Shown piece after piece: positions 11,101-22,734 of a stretch of DNA of 64,000 nucleotides (its first letter is position 1; each line of letters begins with the position of its first letter). The stretch is taken from assembly GCA_032622095.1 (NCBI GenBank), contig CP136068.1, forward strand, positions 111,861,546-111,925,545, given 5' to 3'. This stretch comes from Siphonodentalium dalli. Lineage: Eukaryota; Mollusca; Scaphopoda; Gadilida; Siphonodentaliidae. The translations under genes were made by a program, and so were the position numbers. The notes beneath the pieces are model-generated. The model had not been told where the DNA came from. It was given only the letters and a program-made list of their open reading frames with translations, and made no database searches.

Positions 11101-12174
11101 GCTAGTATGAGGGTATCACCCCCCTCCCCTGAATCCTGAATACGAGTTAATTTTGGGGGGTGAATCCTGAATACGAGTTAATTTTGGGGGGTGAATCCTG
11201 AATACATGTTAAGAAATAATACATAGAAGTTACAGAGACACATTATGATGCCGGTCGCGTTATGAGGCCATTATTATACCATTAATGATACTTTATGATC
11301 AGGGACGTGGCTAGAGGGTTTCCGTTGGGGATGTCCACCTTGGGAAATTCCAACTGCACCCCCTCCTTGAGTCAGAATCAGACCGAACACAAGTTTTGCA
11401 TAATTCCATTTGCACCCCCCTTGCACCTCAGTGTTTAGGCCTAATATCCTATATCTTCATAAACCATGGTTCTATATTCACGGTATGAGAAAATTCAGAT
11501 ATTTTAACCTGAAACATTGCATAAATCCTAACATCTAGTGGTCTAACTCCATACAAATGCACACGGCTACGGGCAAGAGACCACGACACACCGAGCTGAC
11601 CATCGTTGTTCGGCCGGTGTGAGAAAAGTTTGAAATTTGAACAAGAAAATCGCAAATCCTAGCATCCAGACTGGCCTCAACTAAAGCTTTCCTATAGTGT
11701 TGGAAATTTCAAACCTCATACTCCCCCTCAGGTTGGAAAATTCTCCAACTGATGACCACAAGTTTGACCAAATGTAGTAAAATATTGTTAAACTTATTAG
11801 CATTTTTGTATTGGCCACAGGGGAGAGACAATAACACACCGGGCCGACCATGGTTCGGCCCGGTGTGCGAAAATTTTGTAATCTGAACAAGAAAATCGCA
11901 AAATCTTAGCATCTAGACTGGCGTCAAGCATTTTTAGCATGTTTATGATGGCATGGTAGTCGAATATGCCCAAGAAGCTATTCTACCCACCCATTCATAC
12001 AGATAACTAGCACAAAATATTACTTTGCGCCATCAAAACCTGCGTCCAAGATGTTTTGCTTGAACCCGAATACCAGTTAATTCGGGGGGTATGAATCCCG
12101 CGTACGGCTTCCAAAACACCCTGAATCCCGCGTACCGAAGGGGGGGGGGGGGTGATACCCTCTAGTATATTAAA
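11101..12174. mobile_element. About 1.07-kb terminal-inverted-repeat element
   Basis: The left end (CTAGTATGAGGGTATCACCC, then three tandem copies of GAATCCTGAATACGAGTTAA) is matched in inverted form at the right end (GGGGTGATACCCTCTAGTAT preceded by GAATCCCGCGTAC repeats). The interior has two diverged copies of a roughly 250-bp repeat (about 11440-11680 and 11700-11935), each containing a CCGGTGTG palindromic block and AACAAGAAAATCGCAAA. No transposase frame is seen. It is non-autonomous and unclassified. Confidence 0.65.
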
Positions 12175-13047
12175 GCCCCATTTAATTTTTGAGTCTCCGA
12201 TTATTGTCCCCCGACGTTCTGAAAAAGGGGGACTATAGAAACGGGCTCCGATCGTCCGTCCGTTCGTCCACCCGTCACACCTTTGAGTACCGTCATGATG
12301 TAATCATCTCCTCCTACAGATTTCATCCCAAATATTTGAAATTTCAGAATATTGTTGCCCATATATTGAATATGTGCAACATGTATATAGATAACGCAAA
12401 AAATATTTTTGACAGTTCAGGACGGTTACGAAAATATATTTTTTGACGGAATTATTAACCTTTTCAACTTTTTTTAATTTCTTAAACAAAGCGGCATCGA
12501 CTTGCCACGTTGTCGGGGAACACTGATCGGCTGACCTTTTATTTCTTTATTGTTGGCATGAAATAACACCAAAAATAAATATATTCCACCAGGAAATAGA
12601 ACAGCTGTGGCCTATAGGAGAGTCCACCTTGTGATAAGAGATCTTCAGATTCACCCAAGACTTTATGTTAACTCAGAATGCATCATAATTCAAAATAAGA
12701 GATAAGAGTTATTCACCCTTCCATTGAGTATAATAGACTAATACAGTACAGTCCAGATCAAAATTAAGTGCAGAACACAAATCGGTATCTCCACAAAAAC
12801 AAAATGTTCACACATTATTCGACCGGATAAGTTAATAAAATCTTTTGGACCCTTCACTTTCAAATGGTATATAATATGGGATATGTTTTATACAATGTGA
12901 TATGGGATTCGATTCTACTCTGGCTACACGCCCATAGAGATCACCCTACACTATAAACACATGGGAACTTTCTGATGTTCCGACAGAAGTTTACAACATC
13001 GAACACACAATGCAGGTAATATATTTTTGTTAATACTTGTTCCTTAA
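12175..13047. other. Dispersed-repeat fragment, then no gene seen
   Basis: Around 12185-12310 there is a block (GGGGGACTATAGAAACGGGC followed by CGTCCGTCCGTTCGTCC) that looks like the end of an interspersed repeat. The rest to 13047 is AT-rich with no motif or splice pattern that I can support. Confidence 0.4.
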
Positions 13048-13410
13048 AGATGCATAATCCGAATTAACGCCCCTAAATTACTATTTCTTTGGCTTCGGGG
13101 GGGGGGGTAAACTATTTGATTCAAAGCTCAAGAGTTATCAGATATCGATATTTTAAATCTGTTATTTTTCAACACCTGGAATATTTGGTGGCCTGGCAAA
13201 TATTCGACGAATGCCGACTGACATTCTCTCGATACCAAATTGCGTTGAATAAAATGTTGATATAACACTTTTCGGGCAATTTTATACTATAGTTGGCAGT
13301 GGTTAGCATTATATTTTTTGGCAATTAATCAATTCTGATAACTGAATAGGCATTTCAAGAAATGTTGTTGGAATCTGATTATATTGGGACCACAGTAGGT
13401 GATGGTCCCA
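13048..13410. mobile_element. TTAA-flanked MITE, family C, degenerate copy
   Basis: After TTAA (13044-13047) the element begins AGATGCATAATCCG and continues with the family-C landmarks TTTCTTTGGCTTCGGGG, AGTTATCAGATATCGAT, a poly-G tract and AGAAATGTTGTTGG. The right end is not clearly preserved, so the end coordinate is approximate. Better copies are at 29152, 50721 and 54843. Confidence 0.65.
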
Positions 13411-13573
13411 GATTGCATGATGCATGCGACCTTGGTGAGTCGAGTTTGCGTTGCTTACAATCAAGGCTTTTCTCCCAGGTAAACAATTCAATGCTTGTTG
13501 CGATATCGCATCGCAAAAGTCACACACTCATGCAATCTCGAGCTGGGACCATCGCCTATACTATGAAGATTAA

Positions 13574-14094
13574 AGATACGAGCGGCGTTGGCGGTGGGTA
13601 TGCTGTTAAAATATTCAGCTTCGTCAAAAACCGCAACAAACAGGAAGAATAGTAAAATATAGAGACTTTGTTCTTATACCAATCAGAAATATGGCATGAA
13701 CAGTATATATGTCATTGTCAAATGTTTTTCCTTTGTTATGTAAACAAAAGCCAAAAACTTTACATAACCTGGCTATTGTTTAGATCTGGATATGGTAAAT
13801 ATAAAGAGCGTTACTTGTTACTGTTTTCCTGATATGGAAATAATAAAGAGCGTTTATATCATTGTGTGTGATTAACCAATAGAATTGAGCTGTGTTATGT
13901 AAACATAAGCAAAACTTCTGTAACACGAGCAGGTTCTTGATTACGTACACCATCGTACGTCTTGGTGACAATATACTATTTACGCGCCGATTATGTTTGG
14001 CATATGAACAAAATTATATATATTTTAATTTTCCTTCTGTTGATGGCGATTTGAACAAATATGAATATTTCTGCAATGAACGCCGCCCGTGCCT
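13574..14094. mobile_element. TTAA-flanked MITE, family B, copy 1
   Basis: It is flanked by TTAA on both sides (13570-13573 and 14095-14098), with ends AGATACG and CGTGCCT. It carries the family-B landmarks GGCGGTGGGTAT, GTCAAAAACCGC, AATAAAGAGCGTTTAT and a final block before the CGTGCCT end. It matches 47249-47741 and 58924-59417 but is the most diverged of the three. Non-coding. Confidence 0.85.
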
Positions 14095-14098
14095 TTAA

Positions 14099-15471
14099 TG
14101 GCACTGATTCAAGCACAACACTACATATCACAGAGTACATTTAGGATAGATAATACTTGTGCGAAATTTCATTACAATGGAGCAATATATTTGGAGATAA
14201 AACCGAAGTATGATATAGGAATTTACTTTTTTTTAGTTGTGTTGATCCACTAAAATTGTGCAGTATTTTTGAGAATTGACATGCGTCATTGAATAGGAGC
14301 AAACTGTATATTCCCCGGATCCCATGATACGGACAAATATTATATGGCCTGTAATTATAGAAAACTACTCTGAGACATCTCACATTTCTTTCCCTTCTAT
14401 GTAGAATACACAACAGAAATAATTGTCTTTGTCGACAGTAGTTACCATGGTATAGCGGTATGTATACACGTTATGCACAACAAACATCAGACTCAGTTAT
14501 GAGATTCCACAAGCATGGGACAAGAGCGGTAACTCTATTTGTAGTCGTATACAATCTCCTTGCAGCGGGTTCTCTCCCATGAACATTCCCGATTTTTCTA
14601 TGAAGTACTTACTGAGGGGGCGTTGTCTCCAGCTTGATTCGTAATTTATGAATTTTAAATTGAACAAATTAGCTTTATTAACAGAAATTATGTGCTTTGC
14701 TATTTTTGCTTAGGAATATGTAACTTATGTAAAGAGTGTGCGATAAACAAAACACCCCATCGACCCTGTGGCGATGTGTTTCGGAGAGTCCACGAACTTG
14801 TCGATGCGGCATCGTTTGTTGTAACTCGATATAAGGTTATCAATTAGCCTGATAGAAATTTATCCTGTGTGTGTTCCAATATTAATGTCCAGCTTTATAT
14901 GTATGAATAGTTTCGTAAATTCCAATCTAAAATGCAATTGTACTTGAATTGTGCCAATAGAGACCGATGGTGCTTGTATTTAAACAATTATTGTGTAGTT
15001 TTGTGTACGTAAGTGATTCAGTGTCCACTCAATACCGAAATATTGAATGGCAAGGATTTGAACTGATAAATGCAAAACCGTGTACATGTATATGGTACTT
15101 CCAATAATAATTATATTACGAGAATTGACTGCATAATGACCTAATTATGTTAAAATTTCGACAAAAAGGACCGTTTAGGCATGCAGTGTACTCATGTATG
15201 TGTGTGTGCGTCGCTGGAGTTGTCGAGGAAGAAATTTGTATATATTAAAAGAGCCGAAGTGTGAGTCCAGACACGAGCCGACAATCTTATGTGAGTTATT
15301 GCGAATCATCTGCCAATGGATTTACAGCGAACAATTCGCAGTATTCTTGATCAAATAAACGCGACGAGGCCTTTGCAGATAAACGAGTGTTTATCGGTTT
15401 GGGGTTACAGGACCTATTGCCCCTGTTGTATATATTGTTGACTGGGTGTTGTCTCGGATCAGTCTGGCCCA
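14099..15471. other. 3' flank of tetraspanin 1, no gene seen
   Basis: No exon, inverted-repeat element or RNA gene is evident. If the seven-exon model is right, the transcript should end near its right-hand end (about 15450). I searched the minus strand here for an alternative last exon of the tetraspanin (end of membrane segment 4 plus tail) and found nothing better than the one placed at 15615-15650. Confidence 0.4.
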
Positions 15472-15477
15472 TTTATT
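15472..15477 (-). terminator. Candidate polyadenylation signal of tetraspanin 1
   Basis: AATAAA on the minus strand, about 138 bases beyond the proposed stop codon at 15617-15615. The position suits a short 3' untranslated region. In AT-rich DNA this hexamer is common, so the call depends on the last exon being right. Confidence 0.35.
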
Positions 15478-15614
15478 GTGTAAACTGATCTATATAATAT
15501 ACATTAACGGCAATTACATGTGTGCGACCATACGACTAGAGTGTATACACACGGTGTGGGTGGTGTTTTAAAATTTCGTTATATCACGTACGTGCACATG
15601 TATCTGGCGGTTAG

Positions 15615-15650
15615 TTAATGCAAATTAAATATTACCACACAATAAGAAAT
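15615..15650 (-). CDS. Tetraspanin 1, proposed exon 7 (last exon)
   Basis: After a pyrimidine-containing tract and CAG acceptor (15653-15651), 11 codons read ISYCVVIFNLH and end in TAA. Joined in phase 0 to exon 6, they complete membrane segment 4 (about residues 229-250) with the acidic residue mid-helix that tetraspanins usually have, and leave a very short tail. Total length becomes 253 residues, within the family's usual 230-260. The exon is short and was chosen by fit, and the separating intron is only 166 bp; a different last exon remains possible. Confidence 0.5.
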   Translation of the reverse strand: MSYCVVIFNLH

Positions 15651-15816
15651 CTGTAAATTGGGACAACAACTTAATTATATTAATATTTTCAATCAACGAT
15701 TGTGCCCTAGTTCAGTTGGTGGCTAGTCATATTTGAGGATTTTGTTCTAACTTGCGATGGCTGATCTAGACGCATAATGAATCAGGTTTCCGTAGCATAT
15801 TGCAAAGTATACTAAC

Positions 15817-15900
15817 CTCCATACAAATCAGTCCAGCACCAACCCCAATAGCGATATCACTGTTTTTTAATATTGCTTCTTTGATGACATCGTAGCAACC
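15817..15900 (-). CDS. Tetraspanin 1, exon 6 (loop end and membrane segment 4)
   Basis: 28 codons between a TAG acceptor (15903-15901) and a GTTAGT donor (15816-15811), phase 0 at both ends. It starts GCYDVIKEAILKNS: the GC supplies the last conserved cysteine of the large extracellular loop, and the helix before the membrane follows. It then enters membrane segment 4 (IAIGVGAGLICME). This is the standard end of the tetraspanin loop. Confidence 0.92.
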
Positions 15901-16313
15901 CTAAAAGTATAGTATGAAGTCGTACTGTCTTGTCATTATAACGAGTCTTCAAAATATGTCTTTTGAATTCAGAGCTATAGTATTTGCACGCGGTTTCTAC
16001 AACATTGAAGTTGTGTATACTGGTTGTAACATTTGCTCCAATTCAATAACATATAAACGCTGTTAATCACAACGTGTTCAATTTTGGTTCACAACGAAAT
16101 AATGGTATTAAGTGTTTCCATAAATACAGTTGCACGTGATTGAATACTTTTATATATTCCCAAATCGCTCCCATATTGTCTCTGCGATACCGGTCACGAG
16201 ACTGTTGAGCGAGAATTATAGAGATCGTGGGTATACCCTGATCTACATTCCAGAGACACTGAATCAATGGACACCATGGTTAACGGAAATATGCAGACTG
16301 ATAAAATACATAC

Positions 16314-16460
16314 ACTGTCCTTGTAGTTGCCGCCTTCTCTTTCACAGTCAGCCTGTGAATCGCGGGGATTCACACAACACGATGAAGGGAACTGTCTCTG
16401 TCCATGATACCACTCCGATTCATGAAGATCCTGGTAGCCATTAATTCCACAGCAATCAAC
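16314..16460 (-). CDS. Tetraspanin 1, exon 5 (CCG-motif exon)
   Basis: 49 codons between acceptor CAG (16463-16461, with a CCTCATC pyrimidine tract) and donor GTATGT (16313-16308), phase 0. It begins VDCCGINGYQDL, the hallmark CCG motif of tetraspanin large loops (residues 168-170 of the model), followed by PSSCC (193-194) and a further cysteine (204). With the GC in exon 6 this gives six loop cysteines, enough for three disulfides. This variable part of the loop normally mediates partner binding. Confidence 0.95.
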
Positions 16461-16720
16461 CTGGATGAGGAATTACAGATACAACCTAGAGTTGGGGTAG
16501 TAACCAATGGGAATACGGATATACGCGCCACGCAGCTGACCTATATACAATATAGGGCAGCCATATCAACATTTGTTTTTAATTTGAAAAAAAGTACAAC
16601 TAAAGTTATTGAAATGGAACGGAGTAAACGCATACTTGCAAGTGCAAAGATTTCATTTATCAAATAAATGCGACAACTTTCAAATCAATAAATAAAACAA
16701 TGAACGAATATAAAGTTATT

Positions 16721-16875
16721 GTACAATGTTGTGTACAGTATGAGTTTTTCTTATACGAGTCCAGGCTGTGGTGAAAAGTCATACTGGACGAGATATACAG
16801 TGTCGAGTTCAGTATGACTTTTCACCATAGCCTGGACGAGTACAAGAAAAACACATACAGTACTCAACATTGTAT
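16721..16875. repeat. 155-bp palindrome with arms reused nearby
   Basis: The arms are about 69 bp and contain GTGAAAAGTCATACTGGAC on the left and its complement on the right, separated by about 17 bp. One arm sequence recurs at 18082-18170, and shorter CATATTGGACTC-type blocks recur at 17150-17200 and 18270-18360. The full palindrome is therefore one member of a local fold-back family. Confidence 0.8.
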
Positions 16876-17233
16876 AATGACATTGTTATTATCCACCTGT
16901 ATGTTTATCAAAATTTTGGGAATAAAACTTGTGTGGTTATTTTTGGCATTTGTCGGCACTTAATTCTCTATAGATGCCTCTATTTGATCATCAGAAAGCA
17001 TGATTTGGAACAGTAAACACGGAAGTGAAAAATAAAACTCAATGCGGAAGTGAAACGTCTGCTAAATCTACCAGTGTTGCGCGCGCATCACAATTTCACC
17101 GATTCATTTTGCAATAGAGTTAATTTGTGACGTCACAGAGTCCCGATAAAAAAAGTCATATTGCACACTTGGGAGTCTAATATGACTTTTCCCCGGATTA
17201 TTATTTTGCCCAATCATATATAGTCTTAGTTAA

Positions 17234-17819
17234 AGGGGTACTGTACGCCATTTTCATTAAATTTCCGGTGACAACAACGATCTAATATCGATAATATATA
17301 GAAACATAAGTAATTTGAGTCGAAGATGTATTCTGTAAACGCTCAGGTTAATAGGCTATCTTAAAATTTTATAATTTAAAAGTTAATAATTTGATATAAA
17401 TTGAATTTATGACTGGAGCCATAAAATGGCGTCAATTAAATTACGAATTTACGTAATCAGATAAAGTAATTGAGGGATACTGGTTTGTTAAACCGATCGC
17501 ACACACGATCGCTTAAAATATTATGATGATACGGGGAGAACACTCAAGCCACTCACTGACTAGCGACGATACAATAACTTAAATGATTATATGGGACTAG
17601 TATGCATATAATATAAATTTATTTGATTCATTTGGTTGAAAACTGTACAAAAATTACTCGACAACGACAATTTGTATTTTTGCATTCCGGTAAATTTGTC
17701 ATCCGTAACACTACTTAATTCGTACTCAACATACTTTCAAATAATGAAAAAATTGTTACCTTATTCTCCGACTCGGAGACTATAAAAACCAACAACAACA
17801 TTTGGCGTACAGTACCCCT
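17234..17819. mobile_element. TTAA-flanked MITE, family A, copy 1
   Basis: 586 bp between TTAA duplications at 17230-17233 and 17820-17823. The ends are AGGGGTACTGTACGCCA and its inverted partner TGGCGTACAGTACCCCT. A second copy is at 21749-22391, and the left 130 bp of the two align well. Precise TTAA duplication is typical of piggyBac-type transposition. No transposase is encoded. It lies in intron 4 of tetraspanin 1. Confidence 0.9.
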
Positions 17820-18500
17820 TTAAGGGATGGATAATAATAAAAATTATACCATTTTGGCATGTCGCAATAAATTATCTTAAGTCGAAAAAGGGTGGTAACT
17901 CTATAGTAAAAGAAATCCGATCGAGCTCATAATCGCTGGTGCATGCAGGTGCAGAGGTCCAAACAACGAGGAAGGTGTGGCCACGGTTAAATAAAATTGA
18001 CCAAACGATGCAGGAATACAAGTTTGGTAAGCAGGATCCACAATACCCCGCCCACAACTTAAGATTCATTGCGGGGTCTCGTCCAATATGACTTTTCACC
18101 ACAACCTGGACTCGTACAAGAAAAAAAGACATCCTATACACAACATGGTATAATAACATTATATTACTACACATCCCTTACTAACACAATTTATGATTGG
18201 CAAAAACCGTCGCATGATAATCCGAGAAAAATTCAAACTGGACTCCGAAAATGTCAAGTATATACTACCTGACATCACAGGAGTCCAGAAAGTCATATTT
18301 GACTGAGTCCAATATGACTTCATAAGTCTGAGTCCACTATTGACTTTTATAAAAGTTATCTGGACTCCGCTAGTGACGTTACGAAGTAATTCTGATCAAA
18401 GCGCATTAACTATTTGCAAGTGAATCAGTGAAACGCAGATGTATAATAAAAATGACATTATATACAATGTTGTGTCAAACCTCCTCATCTATGATTAAAA

Positions 18501-19727
18501 GTTTCAATATATAGTTGGAAATTTCATGCCTGACATAACATTAGTTGGCAATTTTACACAATGCAGGTTGAAATTGTTTGATTTTCCAACAAGTAAATAC
18601 AATGCAGTGAAAAATGTGTTGTTTTAGGACCAACAGTATAGCATATTTTTCTACTTTTGGTCAGGCCATTAGTCGGAAATTGTCCAACCTTATAGGGGTG
18701 TCGGTTGGAAATTTCCAACATTGGAAAGCTTGAGTTACCAGATGGTCCAGGGCGGTGGAGATGCAGTTATAATTTAAAGGAGGACACCTCCACCCCAAAC
18801 GGAGACCCTCCAGTAACGCCCCTGCCACAGCATCCAATTTCACCACATTCGTATGTGCAAGGCGGAAACATTAGTTACTCTTATTTGTACAACTGCAACT
18901 TCAACACTTTTTATATTTAATACGTCTGCCCCATATATAAACAAATACAATATTATAAACAAAATAGTATACGAACGTGTTCAACTGGGAACAACTCGGT
19001 ACGAATGTTCATGTTTTGATTGAAAATCTGTCGAAATGATTGTTATTCCTGTCAATAGAAATTGGTTAACTCTCCGTTTCCTTCATATATGTTCCGACAG
19101 TATACTTCCAAATCCCAACGTACGAATGTGTGTCATATTAAAGACATATTATGAACTTGGTCTGGTACGTGGCAATGATAAATTAGTATTCAGGCACTAT
19201 GTCAATTGGAGGAATGCAACATTCTACTAACATCGCCGGAAATCTGAAGCAAATCGACCGTACCACTCCCTAGAAAACATCGTCTGAGCTACTCTCAATT
19301 GTAAATATTTACTACTCTATTCGGGACGCATATATTGGCAATGAACTAACGAAAACGATTTCACCATCGAGAGTCACTGCATTTAATTAATACATAAGAA
19401 TGACAGGGTGTGTGTTGTCAATTTAGATATAATATTTGTAAAAATAACTACTTTGAACAAGATTATTCTCCATTTCTATTTGATCACCCTACTGGAGTGT
19501 TTCACATCACTTTAAGCGATAATGTTAGGAATCATAAGCAGCAAACGTTAGACTTTTTGGGTGAAACGTTGGGCTGACTTTGTTGTTCATTTAAATAAAG
19601 ACTCTTAAAAGTTGGTTTCCGAAAAATAAACTTGTATCTTAATTCTTGCAACGATGTAGGATGATACTTTAACGAAACAATGTACAATTTAATGCTTGAA
19701 AACAAATTAGTTAACAACATTTCTAAT
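18501..19727. other. No exon seen in this part of intron 4
   Basis: AT-rich sequence with a fragment of the dispersed GGTGTC...GGAGGGTCTCCGT repeat at about 18690-18840. Its complement contains a TGCTGTGGC that imitates a CCG motif, but it matches the repeat family and not a tetraspanin loop. Short open frames here lack splice context. Confidence 0.45.
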
Positions 19728-20152
19728 CAAGCCTGAGTTTAGTGTGCCTGTCATTTGCAGAATTAGGTCCCAGAGGGTGAATTTAGTGACGCTATCCACT
19801 CTGGTAACCTCATTCTGCTTTGACCTCATTTTCTCAGGAAAGTTTCTTTATTATCAATTGTATATAGAAACTTCTTCACATAGATTATATTTCTTTTTTA
19901 GTTTAGTTTCTCTATATCCCATGGCAGACGACACATTTCATACTCGAGGTTCCCAAATAGGTGTACATCACAATTTATTCACCATTTGGGAACTTCAATC
20001 TGAGTCAATATGTCTCCAATATATGAGGACATGCAGAATGAGTCCACATAGGGTGAATTTGGTGATGCTAGCCCGCAATGTTTGATAGCGTCACTAAATT
20101 CACCCTCTGGGGACCCCATTCTGCAAATGACAGACACACTATAATCAGGCTG
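19728..20152. mobile_element. hAT-type MITE with 8-bp target duplication
   Basis: 425 bp with about 65-bp inverted repeats. The left arm contains GTCATTTGCAGAATTAGGTC and AGGGTGAATTTAGTGACGCT; the right arm is the complement. It is flanked by an exact 8-bp direct repeat, TTTCTAAT, at 19720-19727 and 20153-20160. Eight-base duplications and ends starting CA are the pattern of hAT elements. It ends 22 bp from the intron-4 splice donor of tetraspanin 1. Confidence 0.88.
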
Positions 20153-20180
20153 TTTCTAATGGCAACAATAACGAACTCAC

Positions 20181-20291
20181 CGTTTCAAAGAGGGCATTAT
20201 AGGCATTACTTGTGTCATCTCTCTTGTCTGGGAAATCATATTTATAAGACTTGAGTTGATCCTTCATGGCCTTCAACAATTCATCCTCGAA
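20181..20291 (-). CDS. Tetraspanin 1, exon 4 (first part of the large loop)
   Basis: 37 codons between acceptor CAG (20294-20292, preceded by TATCTTTT) and donor GTGAGT (20180-20175), phase 0. It begins FEDELLKAMKDQLKSY, a charged helix as expected immediately after membrane segment 3, and ends NALFET, which leads into the CCG motif of exon 5. The fit to the tetraspanin loop is by position and character; the sequence itself is in the fast-evolving part of the family. Confidence 0.9.
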
Positions 20292-20544
20292 CTGAAAAGA
20301 TAAGGAGAACAACATATCGATACCAATAATGACAAATAATCTTCGTTGCGTATATACCCTGGAGATTGATCAACCCTTGGTTTAATAATATTTGATCCCA
20401 CTCAGAATATGAATTACAATATATTATATTATATTGGTAATACATGTTACCATGTTCATTATGTATATTATGGTAGTGGATTCGGCTTATATTTGCCGTC
20501 TCCACGAATGACCGTTTCATCGCGGTGGACATAATATCAACCCT

Positions 20545-20790
20545 TTCTATACTAAATACTCATTGACAAGTAGTTCCCCTAAGAAATGCTCAGATAATAA
20601 GTTCAAGAAACGACATTGGGTTGGTCGTTTCATTGAACGCATTATCGGAACATGTCCCACCAATTAATATGAATAATTCTGCTCTTGTATTATATGTTGG
20701 TGTCTGCCTGTCTGTCGTCTACTGGTTTTACCTGAACATCCCTCCAAATGAATATCATATATATTTTCAATGTATACTTTTATACCTAAA
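20545..20790. repeat. Fold-back repeat, copy 1
   Basis: It contains an imperfect hairpin around AAATGCTCAGATAATAAGTT and its complement. It then runs through a TATATGTTGG...ACCTGAACATCC segment that matches 21335-21545. A third hairpin of the same type is at about 39705-39768. It lies in intron 3 of tetraspanin 1. Confidence 0.6.
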
Positions 20791-21207
20791 TGTGACCCGA
20801 CATATCAAAACCAGTCGTTAGTCGAAAAATATTTTATTTGAGTTATGTGTTGCATGCTATAGAGTGTGATAAGAGCTTTACATAGGTCACACACTTAAGG
20901 GTATACCTTGTTGCGGTCCAAAGTTATAGGATTTTGATTGTCAATGTCGCCATGAACCGATTCCAGAGATAATCGCATTTACAGAGACAATCATATTAGC
21001 TAAATTATGAATAAATATAAACCAATATATGTCCAAATTACAAAAGCATAAAAATAGACACAAACTTCAGTTTATGCTACTTGTGGACAGAGTAGAACTA
21101 TATCGATCCAAAACAAAAATAATAATTTTTCGCATTTTTATTATCTTAAGTATTTACTCAGTATAAGAAATCCCGACTTACGACTGGTTTGTATATGGCG
21201 TGTCACA
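20791..21207. mobile_element. MITE with about 34-bp inverted ends
   Basis: The left end TGTGACCCGACATATCAAAA, followed by CCAGTCGTTAGTCG, is matched by the complement at the right end (CGACTTACGACTGG...GGCGTGTCACA). The interior is AT-rich and non-coding. The flanks share AAA, too short to prove a target duplication. It is inserted directly beside the fold-back repeat at 20545-20790. Confidence 0.75.
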
Positions 21208-21334
21208 AATAGGAAAATCCAATTACTAAATAAAAGGTTAAGAGAATTGTGTGAAATAAAACATAAATTTTATGTATTTGATAGGACACAAAGATGTTTT
21301 TCTTTTGGGTACCACGAAATGCTAGAACTAACAC

Positions 21335-21545
21335 TTTCTAAACTAAATATTCATTGACGACTAGTTCCCTTAGTAAATGTTCAGATAATATGTTTAATAA
21401 ATATGTCGGTTATTGAACATATTATCTGAACATTTCCCGCTTATGTGTATGAATCCTTTGGCAATTGCATTATCTTTTCGTCTGATAATTTATCCTGAAC
21501 ACCTCTCCAAAGGAATAATAAACCATTCCAATGTATACCTTTATA
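21335..21545. repeat. Fold-back repeat, copy 2
   Basis: It holds a strong hairpin (ATGTTCAGATAATATG...CATATTATCTGAACAT) and the downstream segment shared with 20545-20790 (CTGAACACCTCTCC, CCAATGTATACCTTTATA). Together with the 20791-21207 MITE it makes this intron almost entirely repeat-derived. Confidence 0.65.
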
Positions 21546-21748
21546 ATTGAATAGAGCGCGTCCATTTGGTATAGGAAAAGGTTATTAATTTCACAAAAAA
21601 AGCAAGCCGCCAAATAGTTTTGTCTCGGCTGAATCGGGGGGGGGGGGGGCAGAAAACAAATCCAGCATACAAGGTTCGGGTGGGTGGATCCTGAGCGCTG
21701 ATAACAGATTTTTCCAATGCCATATATATTTTTTAAAAGCATGTTTAA

Positions 21749-22391
21749 AGGGGTACTGTACCCCAATTTCAATAAATTCCCGGTGACAATAGCGATCTAA
21801 TATCAATATTATATTTTAAAATAACTAATTTGAGTCGACGATGTCTACTGAAAACGTTCCGGTTAACAGGCTATCACAAAAGTAAATTGAATTATTTAAT
21901 ATAAATTCATTTATGGCTGGAGTCATAAAATGGAGAATTATGCCAGTACGATTTACCGTTCTTGAAATCGTATCTGTTACGTGTCTTTTATCGACGGCCG
22001 TTTGCGAACATTATTGAGTTGCACATAACATGTTACCTGCAAAAGAAAGGCCCGCTATAACCGATTCGGGAAAAAGGAGAAAGAAACAAGAGTCATAAAG
22101 CGTCAAGTATTTTTATAGGGAGTGAGATTGTTCGATGGAAGAGATTGGATGCATCAATTGAAGCTGTGATTAATGAACTTCCGGTTCTTCCTGCGACCTG
22201 AGTCTTCTCCGGTGAAGGTCAAAAACATGGCGCGTAGTTTGAAATCGTAATATTTTTGTTTCCAAGATCAATATTTTCTTCGCTAAATTAGGTTTATACG
22301 AAACTCATATAACACGAACACAATCTAACTTGAAAGTTATTTCAATGGGAGTAAATAAAAAAAATTGTCTATTCCTGTGTACAGTACCCCT
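21749..22391. mobile_element. TTAA-flanked MITE, family A, copy 2
   Basis: 643 bp between TTAA at 21745-21748 and 22392-22395, with ends AGGGGTACTGTAC and GTACAGTACCCCT. It shares the CCGGTGACAA...GCGATCTAATATC block with copy 1 at 17234. A poly-G tract precedes it at about 21637-21650. It lies in intron 3 of tetraspanin 1. Confidence 0.9.
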
Positions 22392-22659
22392 TTAAAGATA
22401 AATTATGATAAACACATTGATTATAAATGTACACGCTTATAAACTGGTCCAAGATAGAGCATAATAAAGAAAATGACTCTCCTATTTTCAATATTTACCC
22501 AATAACGTTTTTGACATTCAATGTCGCGGTAATGCCGACGTGAGCTGATGTAATTCTTCTGGTGCTTCAAATGGTATGACTGTTTTGATTCAAATGGGCC
22601 ACGTCTGTTTAAGAAAATAAACTAATTGAGATTGTTCGGTATTATTTAGTATAACTTAC

Positions 22660-22734
22660 TTCACTCTTCATAATAACGAACAGCACAACCAATGTGACCT
22701 GAGCTAGGAGAATCACCGACACAGCAATGGCATA
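22660..22734 (-). CDS. Tetraspanin 1, exon 3 (membrane segment 3)
   Basis: 25 codons between acceptor CAG (22737-22735) and donor GTAAGT (22659-22654), phase 0. The peptide YAIAVSVILLAQVTLVVLF, then VIMKSE, is membrane segment 3 and its outer end. The Y-A-I opening after the exon 2 end (ECLLTI) is standard for the family. Its first 42 bases (through ...CAGGTCAC) and the acceptor are duplicated upstream at 24575-24616. Confidence 0.93.

Larger units (their letters stand above)
16461..18500. other. Repeat cluster in tetraspanin 1 intron 4
   Basis: This part of intron 4 holds a palindrome (16721-16875), a family-A MITE (17234-17819) and half-copies of the palindrome arms near 18082-18170 and 18265-18365 (ATATGACTTTTCACCA and GAGTCCA blocks). 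None of the open frames here looks like an exon. Confidence 0.6.

Noticed and set aside
18790-18840. TGCTGTGGC on the minus strand as the CCG motif of tetraspanin 1
   Set aside because: The flanks match a dispersed repeat (also near 11300 and 38010). The true CCG exon with correct splice borders is at 16314-16460.
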